A DNA stretch of 64,000 nt from Deinococcus indicus (GTDB lineage Bacteria; Deinococcota; Deinococci; Deinococcales; Deinococcaceae): positions 62,001-126,000 of the forward strand of contig NZ_NHMK01000011.1 of NCBI RefSeq assembly GCF_002198095.1. Direction: 5' to 3'. A model generated the notes under the pieces. It worked only from the letters and a program-made list of their open reading frames with translations. It was not told the origin of the DNA and searched no databases. Made by a program: the position numbers and the translations under genes. Below are positions 10,530 through 20,199 of this stretch, piece by piece; positions within the stretch are counted from its first letter, which is position 1; each line of letters opens with the position of its first letter.

Positions 10530-11732
10530 ATGCGTTCCCTGGTTTCACTGCTCACCCTGACCCTGCTCGTTCCGGCCTCCGCGCAGGCCGAACCGATCCG
10601 CGTGGAATTCTGGCACGCCATGACCGGCGTCAAGGACACGGTCGCCACGTACGCCCGCGACTTCAACCGCTCGCAGAGCACCTACGAGGTCGTGCCGGTC
10701 GCGCAGGGCAACTACCGTGAGCTGCTGCCCAAACTCCAGGCGGCCCAGAAGGCCGGCCGCGCGCCCGCGCTGGTGCAGCTGGAATTCACGCAGTTCCCCG
10801 CGCTGGCCGCCGCCGGGCAGCTGACGGACCTGACCCGCACCGTGGACGCCCTGCCCGACGCCCTGAAAAACGACTTCTACCCGGCCGTGTGGCGCGCCGG
10901 CGAGATGGGCGGCCGCACCTACGGACTGCCCTGGAACGTCAGCGTCCCGGTCCTGATGTTCAACGCCCGCATCCTGGAGAACGCCGACCAGCCGGTCCCC
11001 GACACCTGGGCGGACCTGGAACGCGTCAGCCGCGCGCTCGCCACGGGTGGTCGCCGCCCGCTGGTGGTCGCCGCCGACGCCTGGACCTTCGAGGCGAACG
11101 TCCTGTCGCGCGGCGGGACGCTCAGCAGCGGCCAGGAACCCCGCCTGAACAGCCCGGACGCCGCCGAGGCCCTCACGCAGCTGGCCCGCATGAGCGCCGC
11201 CGGGCACGCGCAGCCCCGCACCCTGAACGAGGCCACCCGCGCCGCCATCGACTTCGCGCGCGGCCAGAACGTGTTCGTCCTCGCCAGCGTCGCCAACTGG
11301 ACCGACGCGCGCAAACTGCCGCTGTTCAAGCTGGGCGTCGCGCCGTTCCCGTGCGAGAAGCCCGGCGCCTGCACCGTCCCGCTGGGCGGCGCGACCCTGG
11401 CCGTGCCCAGGGGCACCCCGGCCACCGAGCAGGCCGGCGCCGCCGCCTTCTGGCAGTACCTGAGCGCCCCCGACCGACTGGCGAACTGGGTGCAGGTCAC
11501 CGCCTACGCCCCGCCGCGCCGCGCCGCCGTGCCGCTGCTGGACGGCTGGTACGCGAAGAACCCGCAGCTGCGCGCCGCGCACGCCCAGATGAACCGCGCC
11601 GTGCCGCGCCCCACCACGCCCGAGTACGCCGCCTGGACGGCCCTGCTGGAAGACGCCATGCAGAAGGCCACGACCGGCAAACTGGGCGCCAAGGCCGCGC
11701 TGGACGAGGCGCAGCGGCAGGCGCAACGCTGA
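10530..11732 (+). CDS. Extracellular sugar-binding protein (UgpB/MalE-like), orphan
   Basis: The protein has 400 residues. ATG 10530 gives a clean signal peptide (MRSLVSLLTLTLLVPASAQA, cut before EPIRV). The mature part begins IRVEFWHAMTGVKDTV, typical of family 1 solute-binding proteins for glycerol-3-phosphate or oligosaccharides (UgpB-like). The hinge and late helices (VPRGTPATEQAGAAAFWQYL) fit the family. No permease or ATPase genes are adjacent, so it must use a transporter encoded elsewhere. The start sits 6 bases behind a -10 box. Confidence 0.85.
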   Translation: MRSLVSLLTLTLLVPASAQAEPIRVEFWHAMTGVKDTVATYARDFNRSQSTYEVVPVAQGNYRELLPKLQAAQKAGRAPALVQLEFTQFPALAAAGQLTDLTRTVDALPDALKNDFYPAVWRAGEMGGRTYGLPWNVSVPVLMFNARILENADQPVPDTWADLERVSRALATGGRRPLVVAADAWTFEANVLSRGGTLSSGQEPRLNSPDAAEALTQLARMSAAGHAQPRTLNEATRAAIDFARGQNVFVLASVANWTDARKLPLFKLGVAPFPCEKPGACTVPLGGATLAVPRGTPATEQAGAAAFWQYLSAPDRLANWVQVTAYAPPRRAAVPLLDGWYAKNPQLRAAHAQMNRAVPRPTTPEYAAWTALLEDAMQKATTGKLGAKAALDEAQRQAQR

Positions 11733-11738
11733 GCGCCG

Positions 11739-11744
11739 TATGCT
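11739..11744 (+). promoter_or_regulatory. Leaderless -10 box (TATGCT)
   Basis: TATGCT lies 7 bases before ATG 11752 of the 51-residue membrane protein. Confidence 0.55.
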
Positions 11745-11751
11745 GCCTGCC

Positions 11752-11907
11752 ATGAGCGCCCTGTACCTGCTGCTGACCCTGGCTGTCGCCGCGTTGCTGC
11801 TGCTGTTCCTGCTGAGGCCCGGCGCGGCGCGTGCCGGAACCGTCTGGGCGTGCGCGGCGCTGCTGCCGCTGCTCGCGGCGATGGTCGTGGCCCTGGGCCG
11901 GCAGTAG
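11752..11907 (+). CDS. Small two-helix membrane protein (51 aa)
   Basis: ATG 11752 to TAG 11907 encodes 51 residues with two hydrophobic helices (LYLLLTLAVAALLLLFLL and a second ending LLPLLAAMVVALG) joined by a short Arg-containing loop. It is preceded at the right distance by TATGCT, which supports it being a real leaderless gene. It lies 20 bases after the sugar-binding protein stop and its stop codon falls within a 7-bp-phased repeat region. The function is unknown. Confidence 0.55.
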   Translation: MSALYLLLTLAVAALLLLFLLRPGAARAGTVWACAALLPLLAAMVVALGRQ

Positions 11908-11963
11908 GCAGGGAGCAGGGAGAAGCGGGCGGTGAGGATCAACCCACGGCCCGCACCCCGCCT
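11901..11963. repeat. Heptamer-phased array (9 units)
   Basis: Successive 7-bp units read GCAGTAG, GCAGGGA, GCAGGGA, GAAGCGG, GCGGTGA, GGATCAA, CCCACGG, CCCGCAC, CCCGCCT. The units change from G-rich to C-rich without losing phase. The first unit contains the stop of the small membrane protein gene. Confidence 0.5.
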
Positions 11964-11968
11964 GCGGT

Positions 11969-12127
11969 ATACGGACTGCCGTCTGTTTCGCCGACAATCC
12001 GGAACTTCACCGCCCCTGCCGGCTCCACGTCCGGAGGGGCGCGTTGCTCCCACTCTGCGGAGCAGCTCTACGAGTCGCTCCGCTCGGACCCAGCGGGCTT
12101 TGCAGCCCGTTCAATCGGAGTCCGGAT
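11969..12127 (-). repeat. MITE-like element, copy B (long type, 159 bp)
   Basis: Read on the minus strand it starts ATCCGGACTCCG, immediately at the last base of the ktrA stop codon, and ends GGCAGTCCGTAT. It keeps the GGGCT-GCAA-AGCCC hairpin tip, but the lower stem is disrupted. It carries the extra central segment shared with copies C and H. Confidence 0.85.
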
Positions 12128-12786
12128 CACTCGCCCAGGTAGCGGCGCAGTTCGTCCAGGGCGTGACTCGTGCCGATCAGGACCAGTTTGTCGTGGGGAC
12201 GCAGTTCGTCCTCGGCGCCGGGCGTGACCTCGATCTTCCCGGCGCGGCTCATGGCGATCACCTGCACCCCGAAGCGGCCCGTGAGGTTCAGGTCGCGCAG
12301 CGTGCCCTTCAGGCGCTCGTTCGCCTCGATCTCCACGACGGCGTAGTCGCTGCCCAGGTCCAGGGTGTCCACGATGTTCGGCGTGGCGATCTGTCGTGCC
12401 AGACGCACGCCCATGTCATGCTCGGGCCGGATGACGAGGTCCGCGCCGATGCGCTCGAGCACCCGGCGGGCCATCTCGTCGACGGCCTTGCACACCACGT
12501 ACGGCGCGCCCAGGCTCTTGGCGTTCATGGTGGCCAGGATGTTCGACTGGACGTCCGTGCCGATGGCGACCACGACCACGTCGAAGTCCGCGACGCCCAG
12601 GGTGCGCAGGGCGCGTTCGTCGCTGGCGTCCAGGATGGCGGCGTGCGTGACGAGGTTCATGACCCGCTCGACGTTCTCCTCGTGGTGGTCGACGGCCACG
12701 ACCTCATGGCCCATCTCGTACAGGGTGGTGGCGACGGCCGTACCGAAGCGGCCCAGGCCGATCACGAGGCATTGTTTGCTTTTCAT
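12127..12786 (-). CDS. ktrA: KtrA/TrkA-type regulatory subunit of a K+ channel
   Basis: The protein has 219 residues, the usual KtrA length. The N-terminal RCK_N Rossmann domain shows the nucleotide-binding CLVIGLGRFGTAVA and the acidic end of beta-2 (VVAVDHHEE). The RCK_C domain covers about residues 135-219. KtrA rings bind ATP/ADP or c-di-AMP and gate KtrB in the inner membrane. AGGA lies 7 bases before the ATG. It is the last gene of the ktrB-ktrB-ktrA group, 77 bases after the nearer ktrB. A repeat element begins at its stop codon. Confidence 0.9.
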   Translation of the reverse strand: MKSKQCLVIGLGRFGTAVATTLYEMGHEVVAVDHHEENVERVMNLVTHAAILDASDERALRTLGVADFDVVVVAIGTDVQSNILATMNAKSLGAPYVVCKAVDEMARRVLERIGADLVIRPEHDMGVRLARQIATPNIVDTLDLGSDYAVVEIEANERLKGTLRDLNLTGRFGVQVIAMSRAGKIEVTPGAEDELRPHDKLVLIGTSHALDELRRYLGE

Positions 12787-12863
12787 GGGTGGTTCCTTTC
12801 AGGCGTCGGCGGTCGGCCGGGCCGGTTGTCAAGAGAGTACTTCAGGTTGGGGGCGGGGCGGGG

Positions 12864-14237
12864 TCATCCGACCAGGATGTCGCGTTCCGGCGGGTAGCGG
12901 ACGCGGCCGCTGCTGGTCTCACGCAGGTTCAGTGCCAGCGCGAACGTGACCGGCCCGATGCGGCCCAGGTACATCAGGACGCTCAGGATGATCAGGCCCG
13001 GATCGTTCAGCAGGTGCGTGGTGTTCAGGCTCAGGCCGACCGTGGCGGCGGCGCTGACCGTCTCGAACAGCAGCGGCGTGAAGCGCAGCGTGGGGTTCGT
13101 GACCAGCATCAGGAAGAAGCCCGTGAAGACCAGCAGCGTGTAGATGGTCGTGATCGTCCCGGCCCGCACGACGTTCTCCGGCAGGACCCGCCGCCCGAAG
13201 GTGATGAGTTCCGTGCGGCCACGGATCAGGTTCCAGGCGCTGCCCAGCAGGATCGCGAAGGTGCTGGTCTTGATGCCGCCGCCGGTCGAGCCGCTGTTCG
13301 CGCCGATGAACATCAGCGCGATGATCAGGAAGATCGTGGCGTTCCCCATGGCCGTGAAATCCACCGTGGCGAACCCCCCGGACCTCGGCGTGACGCTCTG
13401 GAACACCGACGCCAGCAGCTTCCCGCCCGGCCCGAGCGGCCCCAGCGTGCCGGGGTTGCGCCACTCCAGCGCCAGGATCAGGACCGCGCCGATCAGCAGC
13501 AGCGCCAGCGTGGTCCACAGCGTCAGGCGGCTGTAGATCAGCAGGCGGTTGCGGCGCGGGGCGCGCCAGTGCGTCAGCAGGTTCAGCTGCACCAGGAAAC
13601 CCAGGCCGCCCAGCATGATCAGCGCGGCGATCACGCCGCTGACCAGCGGGTCGGCCACGTACGGGGCCATGCCGCCGGGCAGCACCACGAACCCCGCGTT
13701 GTTGTACGCGCTGATCGAGTGGAACACCGACTGGTACAGGCCCTCGCCCAGCCCGAACTGCGGCACGAACCGCAGCGACAGCAGCAGCGCCCCCACGCCC
13801 TGCGCGGCGAAGGTGTACAGGAAGATGATCCGCACCAGCGCCACCACGCCCCCCACGTTCAGGGCGTTCACCTGCTGCGCGAGGTGCTGCCGTTCGCTGA
13901 AGTTCACGCGCCGCCCGGCCAGCAGCGCGAACAGCGTCCCGAAGGTGATGATGCCCAGCCCGCCGATCTGCGCGAGCAGGATGATCGTCACCTGCCCCAG
14001 CCGCGTGAACGTCTCGCCGGTGTCCGCCACGACCAGCCCCGTGATGCAGATGGCGCTGGTCGCCGTGAACAGCAGCTCCACGGTGTTCAGGTTCACGCCG
14101 GGACGGGTCATGCCCGGCAGGTGCAGCAGCGCCGCGCCCAGCGCGATGCCCAGCAGGTACACCAGCGCCAGCAGTTGCGGCGGACGCAGCCGCCGCAGCA
14201 GGCCGCGGCGCGGACCACGGGGACGCAGCCAGTTCAT
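12864..14237 (-). CDS. ktrB: KtrB/TrkH-family potassium channel subunit (second of two)
   Basis: The protein has 457 residues and is integral to the inner membrane. The four pore-loop repeats with their filter glycines are visible: SAICITGL, SAYNNAGF, TPRSGGFATVD and SAAATVGL. The N-terminus has the family PPQLLALVYLLGIALG helix. It starts within the stop of the upstream paralogue (ATGA overlap), so both are made together. With KtrA it should form a Na+-dependent K+ uptake system. Its C-terminus (RVRYPPERDILVG) closely matches that of its neighbour (RVRYPADKELLIG), which suggests a tandem duplication. Confidence 0.9.
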   Translation of the reverse strand: MNWLRPRGPRRGLLRRLRPPQLLALVYLLGIALGAALLHLPGMTRPGVNLNTVELLFTATSAICITGLVVADTGETFTRLGQVTIILLAQIGGLGIITFGTLFALLAGRRVNFSERQHLAQQVNALNVGGVVALVRIIFLYTFAAQGVGALLLSLRFVPQFGLGEGLYQSVFHSISAYNNAGFVVLPGGMAPYVADPLVSGVIAALIMLGGLGFLVQLNLLTHWRAPRRNRLLIYSRLTLWTTLALLLIGAVLILALEWRNPGTLGPLGPGGKLLASVFQSVTPRSGGFATVDFTAMGNATIFLIIALMFIGANSGSTGGGIKTSTFAILLGSAWNLIRGRTELITFGRRVLPENVVRAGTITTIYTLLVFTGFFLMLVTNPTLRFTPLLFETVSAAATVGLSLNTTHLLNDPGLIILSVLMYLGRIGPVTFALALNLRETSSGRVRYPPERDILVG

Positions 14238-15634
14238 CCGATCAGCAGCTCCTTGTCGGCGGGGTAGCGGACCCGTACGCTGTCCGGGCGGTTGAAGGCC
14301 ACCGCGAAGGTCAGCGGCCCGATCCGGCCCAGGAACATCAGGCCGATCAGCAGCGCCTCCTGCGGGGCGTTCAGCAGCGGCGTGGTGTTCATGCTCAGGC
14401 CGACCGTGCCGAAGGCGCTGACCGTCTCGAAGAACAGCTGCACGAACTTCACGTCCGGGTTGGTGTTCAGGGCCAGCATCAGCAGGAACGTCACGTTCAC
14501 CAGCCCCAGGCTCAGCAGGCCCACCGTCATGGCGCGCAGCACCGTGTCCGTGTCGATCCGGCGGCGGAACAGCGCCGTGTCACGCCGGCCGCGCACCATG
14601 CTCCAGGCGCTGGCCATCATGACGTAGAAGGTCGTGGTCTTGATTCCCCCGCCGGTCGAGCCGGGGTTCGCGCCGACGAACATCAGCAGGATGGTCAGGA
14701 ACAGCGTCGTGAACTGCATGGCCCCGTAATCCAGGGTGTTGAAGCCCGCCGTGCGCGGCGTCACACCCTGAAACCACGCGGCCATCAGCTTCCCGCCGGG
14801 CGACAGCGCGCCCAGCGTGGCGGGATTGTTCCACTCGGCCAGCGCGAACCCGGCCGTCCCGACCAGCAGCAGCGCGGCCGTCATGGTCAGCGACAGGCGG
14901 CTGTTCAGGGTCAGCCGCTCGCGCCGCCGGTCCTGCATGAACCGCAGGACGTTCAGCTGCACCAGGAACCCCAGGCCGCCCAGGATGACCAGCAGCGGCA
15001 CCACCACGTTCAGCAGCGGGTTCTGCACGAACTCCGTCAGGCCCGTGGCGTACAGGCTGAACCCGGCGTTGTTGAACGCGCTGACCGAGTGGAACACCGC
15101 GTAGTACAGGCCGCGCCCCAGGCCCTCGCGCGGCACGAACACGGCGGCCAGCAGCAGCGCCCCGACCGCCTCGATCAGCAGGGAACTCAGCACGATGCGC
15201 CGCACCAGCGCCACCACGCTTCCCAGGTCCGAGGCGCTCACCTGCTGCGCCGCCCGGATGCGGTCGGTCACGCCCACCCGCCGCCGCAACGCCAGCGCGA
15301 ACAGCGTCCCCAGCGTCACCAGGCCCAGCCCACCCACCTGGATCAGCAGCATCAGCACCACCTCGCCGAACGTGGAGAACGTGCCGCCCGGATCCACGAC
15401 CGCCAGCCCGGTCACGCACACGGCGCTGGTCGCCATGAACAGCGCCTGCAGCGGCGTGACGCTGTGCCCGGCCTCCAGACTGACCGGCAGCGACAGCAGC
15501 GCGGCCCCCACCATGATCGCCGCCGCGAAGGTCAGCGCGATCAGCTGCGGGGGGCTCAGGCGCGGAAACGGCCGCCGGCGGCGCGCGGAACGGGCCGGGC
15601 CGGCGGAAGGGGAGGCAGGAGGCAGGCGGGTCAT
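14234..15634 (-). CDS. ktrB: KtrB/TrkH-family potassium channel subunit (first of two)
   Basis: The protein has 466 residues. The pore loops are SAVCVTGL, SAFNNAGF, TPRTAGFNTLD and SAFGTVGL, again with the four filter glycines. The N-terminal 20 residues are Arg/Pro-rich and precede the first helix (PPQLIALTFAAAIMVGAALL). It is the first gene of the operon and is transcribed divergently from the tRNA methyltransferase gene. TAGAAT on the minus strand lies 12 bases before the ATG. Two channel subunits with one visible KtrA suggests KtrA serves both, or that heterodimers form; this is inference. Confidence 0.9.
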   Translation of the reverse strand: MTRLPPASPSAGPARSARRRRPFPRLSPPQLIALTFAAAIMVGAALLSLPVSLEAGHSVTPLQALFMATSAVCVTGLAVVDPGGTFSTFGEVVLMLLIQVGGLGLVTLGTLFALALRRRVGVTDRIRAAQQVSASDLGSVVALVRRIVLSSLLIEAVGALLLAAVFVPREGLGRGLYYAVFHSVSAFNNAGFSLYATGLTEFVQNPLLNVVVPLLVILGGLGFLVQLNVLRFMQDRRRERLTLNSRLSLTMTAALLLVGTAGFALAEWNNPATLGALSPGGKLMAAWFQGVTPRTAGFNTLDYGAMQFTTLFLTILLMFVGANPGSTGGGIKTTTFYVMMASAWSMVRGRRDTALFRRRIDTDTVLRAMTVGLLSLGLVNVTFLLMLALNTNPDVKFVQLFFETVSAFGTVGLSMNTTPLLNAPQEALLIGLMFLGRIGPLTFAVAFNRPDSVRVRYPADKELLIG

Positions 15635-15646
15635 GGGTCGGCCCGG

Positions 15647-15652
15647 ATTCTA
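15647..15652 (-). promoter_or_regulatory. -10 box for the ktrB-ktrB-ktrA operon (TAGAAT)
   Basis: On the minus strand TAGAAT lies 12 bases before the first ktrB ATG. It is back to back with the trmN promoter. Confidence 0.45.
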
Positions 15653-15683
15653 CGCCCCGCGCACCCCCGCCGCGCCGACGGCC

Positions 15684-15689
15684 TATACT
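15684..15689 (+). promoter_or_regulatory. Leaderless -10 box for the tRNA methyltransferase gene (TATACT)
   Basis: TATACT lies 8 bases before ATG 15698 with no Shine-Dalgarno between. Confidence 0.6.
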
Positions 15690-15697
15690 GTCCTGCT

Positions 15698-16777
15698 ATG
15701 CCCCGACCTGCCCGCCCAGACCGCGCCTCGCCCTACGGGCGGAAAACCAGCCGACCCAAGGTCGATCACCGCACCCGCGCCCCCGCGCGCGAGTACGAAC
15801 TCGAGGCGCTGGCCGGCCTGGAACACGTCGCCGCCACTGAACTGGACAGCGTGCCGCTCGCGCGTGACATCCGCGGCCCGCGCTTCTGGTACCCCGGCGA
15901 CCCGGAACGCCTGACCCGCATGAAAAGCGTCACCGCCGTGTACCGCGTGCGCGGCTGGGACGTGCCCCGCCCGCGCGGCCTGCTGGGCCACCAGCAACTC
16001 GGGGAACTCACGGCCTTCCTCAGGGAGGTCGTGGAGGTCGGCGGCCACACCTCCTTCCGGATCGGCGCGGCCGGACGCGAGAGCAGCGTCATGCAGCGCA
16101 TCGCCGAGGAACTCCAGACGGCGCTGCAACTGCCGCACGAACCCGAGACCGGCGAGCTGCTGATCCGCATCCTGCCGCAGCAAGGCGGCGAAGGCTGGGA
16201 CGTGCTGGCCCGCATCACCCGCCGCCCCCTGAGCGCCCGCGCGTGGCGCGAATGCAACATGGCCGGCGGCCTGAACGCCACCATCGCCTACGCCGCGCAC
16301 AAACTGGCCGGGCAGCGCGACAACGACCGCATTTTCAACCCCATGAGCGGCAGCGGCACCCTGCTGATCGAACGCGCCCTGATGGGCCCCTACGACGCGA
16401 TGGTCGGCGTGGACATCAACCCGGACGCGGTCCGCTGCGCGCAGACGAACATCCGCGCCGCCAAACGCGAGATCGAGGTCGCGCACATCGACGCGCTGCA
16501 CACCGGCCTGCCCGCCCGGTCCTTCGATCTGGTCATGGCCGACCTGCCCTGGGGCGACGCCATCGGCACGCACGGCGGCAACGAGGCCCTGTACCCGGCC
16601 TTCCTGAAGGAGATGCACCGCCTGACCAGCCAGCGCGGCCGCCTGTGCGTCATCACGCACGAGATCCGCCTGTTCGAACGGGTGCTGGCCGAACAGCAGA
16701 AGTGGAACGCCTACGAACTGTTCCAGGTCGCCAGCGGCGGTCACCACCCCAAAGCGTACCTGCTCAGCAAAACCTGA
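15698..16777 (+). CDS. THUMP-domain tRNA (guanine-N2) methyltransferase, TrmN/Trm14-like
   Basis: The protein has 359 residues. It has an N-terminal NFLD/THUMP part (about 25-170) and a C-terminal Rossmann methyltransferase domain (UPF0020-like, about 175-359). Motif I is FNPMSGSGTLLIERA, the acidic motif II is VGVDINPD and the catalytic motif IV is DLPWG. Thermus TrmN, which makes m2G6 in tRNA, has this architecture; RlmL/RlmN-type rRNA targets are the alternative. The substrate is inferred from architecture only. The start follows a TATACT -10 box. The TGA stop overlaps the first base of repeat copy C. Confidence 0.82.
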   Translation: MPRPARPDRASPYGRKTSRPKVDHRTRAPAREYELEALAGLEHVAATELDSVPLARDIRGPRFWYPGDPERLTRMKSVTAVYRVRGWDVPRPRGLLGHQQLGELTAFLREVVEVGGHTSFRIGAAGRESSVMQRIAEELQTALQLPHEPETGELLIRILPQQGGEGWDVLARITRRPLSARAWRECNMAGGLNATIAYAAHKLAGQRDNDRIFNPMSGSGTLLIERALMGPYDAMVGVDINPDAVRCAQTNIRAAKREIEVAHIDALHTGLPARSFDLVMADLPWGDAIGTHGGNEALYPAFLKEMHRLTSQRGRLCVITHEIRLFERVLAEQQKWNAYELFQVASGGHHPKAYLLSKT

Positions 16778-16936
16778 TCCGGACTCCGATTGAAGGGGCT
16801 GCAAACCCCGCTGGGTCCGAGCGGATGCGACTCGTAGAGCTGCCCCGCAGAGTAAGAGAGAAACGCCCTTCCGGACGTGGAGCCGGCAGGGGCGGTGAAG
16901 TTCCGGATTGTCGGCGAAACAAACGGCAGTCCGTAT
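16777..16936 (+). repeat. MITE-like element, copy C (long type, 160 bp)
   Basis: It runs from ATCCGGACTCCG to GGCAGTCCGTAT. Its first A is the last base of the upstream TGA stop. The hairpin tip is GGGG-CTGCAAA-CCCC, and the rest closely resembles copy B, which lies in the opposite orientation at the ktrA stop. Confidence 0.85.
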
Positions 16937-16993
16937 GATCCGGACGGGCGACCACGCCCACTGCCCGCCGGGCAGGCCGTGCAGACAGGCAGA

Positions 16994-17028
16994 GGGGGCG
17001 CCCCACCGGCTCACGGTGGAACGCCCCC
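16994..17028 (-). terminator. Hairpin terminator after murA
   Basis: GGGGGCG and CGCCCCC enclose an inner CCACCG/CGGTGG stem. It lies 15 bases past the murA stop on the minus strand. There is only a weak T run. Confidence 0.6.
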
Positions 17029-17043
17029 TTCAAGTAGTCCGTA

Positions 17044-18324
<1,281 letters not shown>

Positions 18325-18414
18325 GGGGGTATCCTTTCGTGAAGGTCACGGGCGCGCGGGGAGTGGGATTGAGGGGGCCGGCAGCCGACCGGTTGCCCCA
18401 CGCGGCATGGGTGC

Positions 18415-18444
18415 ATGTTACACATCGTGCTCAGGATGTGTCCA
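18415..18444 (-). promoter_or_regulatory. murA promoter with embedded inverted repeat
   Basis: On the minus strand TGGACA and TAACAT are separated by 18 bases, about 90 bases before the murA ATG. The palindrome ACACATC-N8-GATGTGT (18420-18441) fills the space between the two boxes, a classic operator position. Confidence 0.55.
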
Positions 18445-18517
18445 CACTGACCATACATCCGGTCACCGCCCGGAGGATGAGTCGCATCGGGAGGCCAGTC
18501 GTCAGGGGAGTCTCATG

Positions 18518-18547
18518 TTGAGGGTACTCAGAGCTGCGTGCTACGCT
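18518..18547 (+). promoter_or_regulatory. Promoter of the small RHH-like gene
   Basis: TTGAGG, 18 bases, TACGCT. A leader of about 60 bases follows and ends with AGGAGAGG just before the ATG, so this gene is not leaderless. Confidence 0.5.
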
Positions 18548-18611
18548 GCGGGTACGACCACACCCACCACCGCGACGCCCACGGCCGCGGGAGGTCCCTT
18601 TCAGGAGAGGC

Positions 18612-18833
18612 ATGCCCAAGAAGGAACGTAAACGCCTGCAGGTGGTCATCAGCGACGAGCAGGACGCCCTGCTGACCCGCACGGCGTACGAACTGTCCAG
18701 CCCGGAACGACTGATCAGCAAGAGTGAAGTGGTGCGCCTGGCCATCGAGAAGATCGCCCGCGAACTCGGAGAAGGAGAGAACCTCGAGCAGTACCGTTCC
18801 ATCCTGGACACCGTCCCCAGCGACGACGCCTGA
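18612..18833 (+). CDS. Small basic-acidic protein, possibly ribbon-helix-helix DNA-binding (73 aa)
   Basis: The 73-residue protein starts with a basic beta-strand-like segment (KKERKRLQVVISDEQDALL). Two predicted helices with SKSEVVRLAIEKIARELGE follow, and the tail is acidic. This strand-helix-helix pattern, including the SKSEVVR turn, resembles CopG/RHH regulators. AGGAGAGG gives a strong ribosome binding site. It is divergent from murA, and the shared upstream region carries a 22-bp inverted repeat. That it regulates murA or itself is a hypothesis. Confidence 0.6.
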   Translation: MPKKERKRLQVVISDEQDALLTRTAYELSSPERLISKSEVVRLAIEKIARELGEGENLEQYRSILDTVPSDDA

Positions 18834-18843
18834 TCCGCCCCCG

Positions 18844-18876
18844 CCGCGCGCCCTTCCGGTCAGGGAAGGCGCGCGG
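18844..18876 (+). terminator. Hairpin terminator after the RHH-like gene
   Basis: CCGCGCGCC(C)TTCC pairs with GGGAAGGCGCGCGG, about 13 bp with one bulge. It lies between two convergent genes. Confidence 0.55.
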
Positions 18877-18946
18877 CCGTCTGTCAGTCGGGGGCCGGCT
18901 CAGGCCCGGTTCCGGCCCGCCGGAGACAGCGGTGCTGGGCGCCGCA

Positions 18947-19984
18947 TCACCGGGCCAGTGCGACCGGGTCGCTCAGGACCCGCCGCGCCCACAGGTAGCG
19001 CGGTCCCCAGTAGCGGTCGGCCCGCAGCCGGTCCACCGACACCCGCCCCAGGTAACTGTTCGCGCTGATGAACTGGTCGTCGCCCAGGTAGATGCCGACG
19101 TGCGACACGCGCCCCCGGCCCTCGGTGTCGAAGAACAGCAGGTCGCCGGGCCGCAGGTCGCGGTCGTCCACCGCCGCGCCCGCCCGCGCCTGATCCGTAC
19201 TGACGCGCGGCAGCGCCACACCCAGCGGCGTGAACACCTGCCGCACGAACCCGCTGCAGTCCAGACCGCTGCGGGCCTCGCCGCCGAACACGTAGGGCGT
19301 GCCCAGCAGCGCCATCGCCGCGCCGCGCCAGTCGCCCGGCGCGGCACTCGCGGCAGCGGCAGGCGGCAGGGCGGCAGCCGGGGCAGGGGCGGGGTCGGCC
19401 GGTCCCTGCACGCGCGGCATCTCGCGCGCCGGTTGCAGGACCGGAGCGACCGGTGTGGGCGCCGCCGGCAGGAACGGTGATCCGCCCACGCCTCCCGGCA
19501 GCGGTCCGGCCGGCGTGGGCGCGGGCGCGGCCGTCGCGCCGCGGTCGGACGCACCGGCCGGCAGCGTGAGCACCTGACCGGCCCGCAGCGCCGCACCGGG
19601 CGGCAGACCGCTGGCGGCCAGCAGGGCGTCCACCGTCACGCCGTAACGGCGGGCCAGGGCGTACAGCGTCTCGCCGGGCTGCGTGACGTGCGTGCGCGGT
19701 CCGTCCCGCAGCGTCAGCACCTGCCCGACCCGCAGGTCCGGGCGGGTCAGGCCGTTCAGGGCCAGCAGCGCCTCGACGCTCAGGCCGGCGCGGCGGGCCA
19801 GACTGAAGGCCGTATCGCCGGGCTGCACGGTCACGCTGGCCTCGCCCCGCAGGTCCGGGGCCGCCACGACCAGTTGCACGGTGAGGGTCTGCGCGGCGGC
19901 CGGCAGCCCCCCCAGCGACACGGACACCGCCAGCGCGGTCAGCGGGCGGCAGGACAGGGCAGCGCGGAAATCAGGCAGCAGCAT
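18947..19984 (-). CDS. Secreted LysM-NlpC/P60 peptidoglycan hydrolase
   Basis: The protein has about 345 residues from ATG 19984; the frame stays open to 20074, so the start is uncertain. ATG 19984 gives a signal peptide with an LTALAVSVSLGGL core and an AAA cleavage site. Two LysM repeats follow (VQPGDTAFSLARRAG and TQPGETLYALARRYG), then a Pro/Ala-rich linker, then an NlpC/P60 domain. The catalytic Cys is in LDCSGFV, the His in VSHVGIYLG, and a third polar residue follows in ISANSYLG. Such enzymes cut D-Glu-diamino acid bonds in the cell wall. Confidence 0.85.
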   Translation of the reverse strand: MLLPDFRAALSCRPLTALAVSVSLGGLPAAAQTLTVQLVVAAPDLRGEASVTVQPGDTAFSLARRAGLSVEALLALNGLTRPDLRVGQVLTLRDGPRTHVTQPGETLYALARRYGVTVDALLAASGLPPGAALRAGQVLTLPAGASDRGATAAPAPTPAGPLPGGVGGSPFLPAAPTPVAPVLQPAREMPRVQGPADPAPAPAAALPPAAAASAAPGDWRGAAMALLGTPYVFGGEARSGLDCSGFVRQVFTPLGVALPRVSTDQARAGAAVDDRDLRPGDLLFFDTEGRGRVSHVGIYLGDDQFISANSYLGRVSVDRLRADRYWGPRYLWARRVLSDPVALAR

Positions 19985-20186
19985 GGAGCGACTCGCAGGG
20001 AAGACCCGGCCGGCCATCTGCCGGCACCGGAAAGAAGCGAAACAGCTGAGAACCATGAACGTAGACCCGCGCACCGTAACACGCGCCGCCCCACCCTGCC
20101 AAGCTGTCCACCCTGCCAGGCCACCCGCCGCGCCGGGGCAGGGGGGAGCGTCCCGTCAGGAAGGCCGCTGCGGTCCCGGCGGGGCG

Positions 20187-20192
20187 TATGGT
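20187..20192 (+). promoter_or_regulatory. Leaderless -10 box (TATGGT)
   Basis: TATGGT lies 7 bases before GTG 20200. It overlaps the alternative ATG 20188, which argues for the GTG as the true MFS start. Confidence 0.5.
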
Positions 20193-20199
20193 GGCAGGC

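Noticed and set aside
12820..12840. TTGACA before ktrA as a promoter
   Set aside because: No -10 box at a proper distance, and ktrA lies 77 bases after ktrB in an apparent operon.
15606..15632. Heptamers GAGGCAG twice at the first ktrB start
   Set aside because: Only two full units, inside coding sequence; too short to separate from chance.
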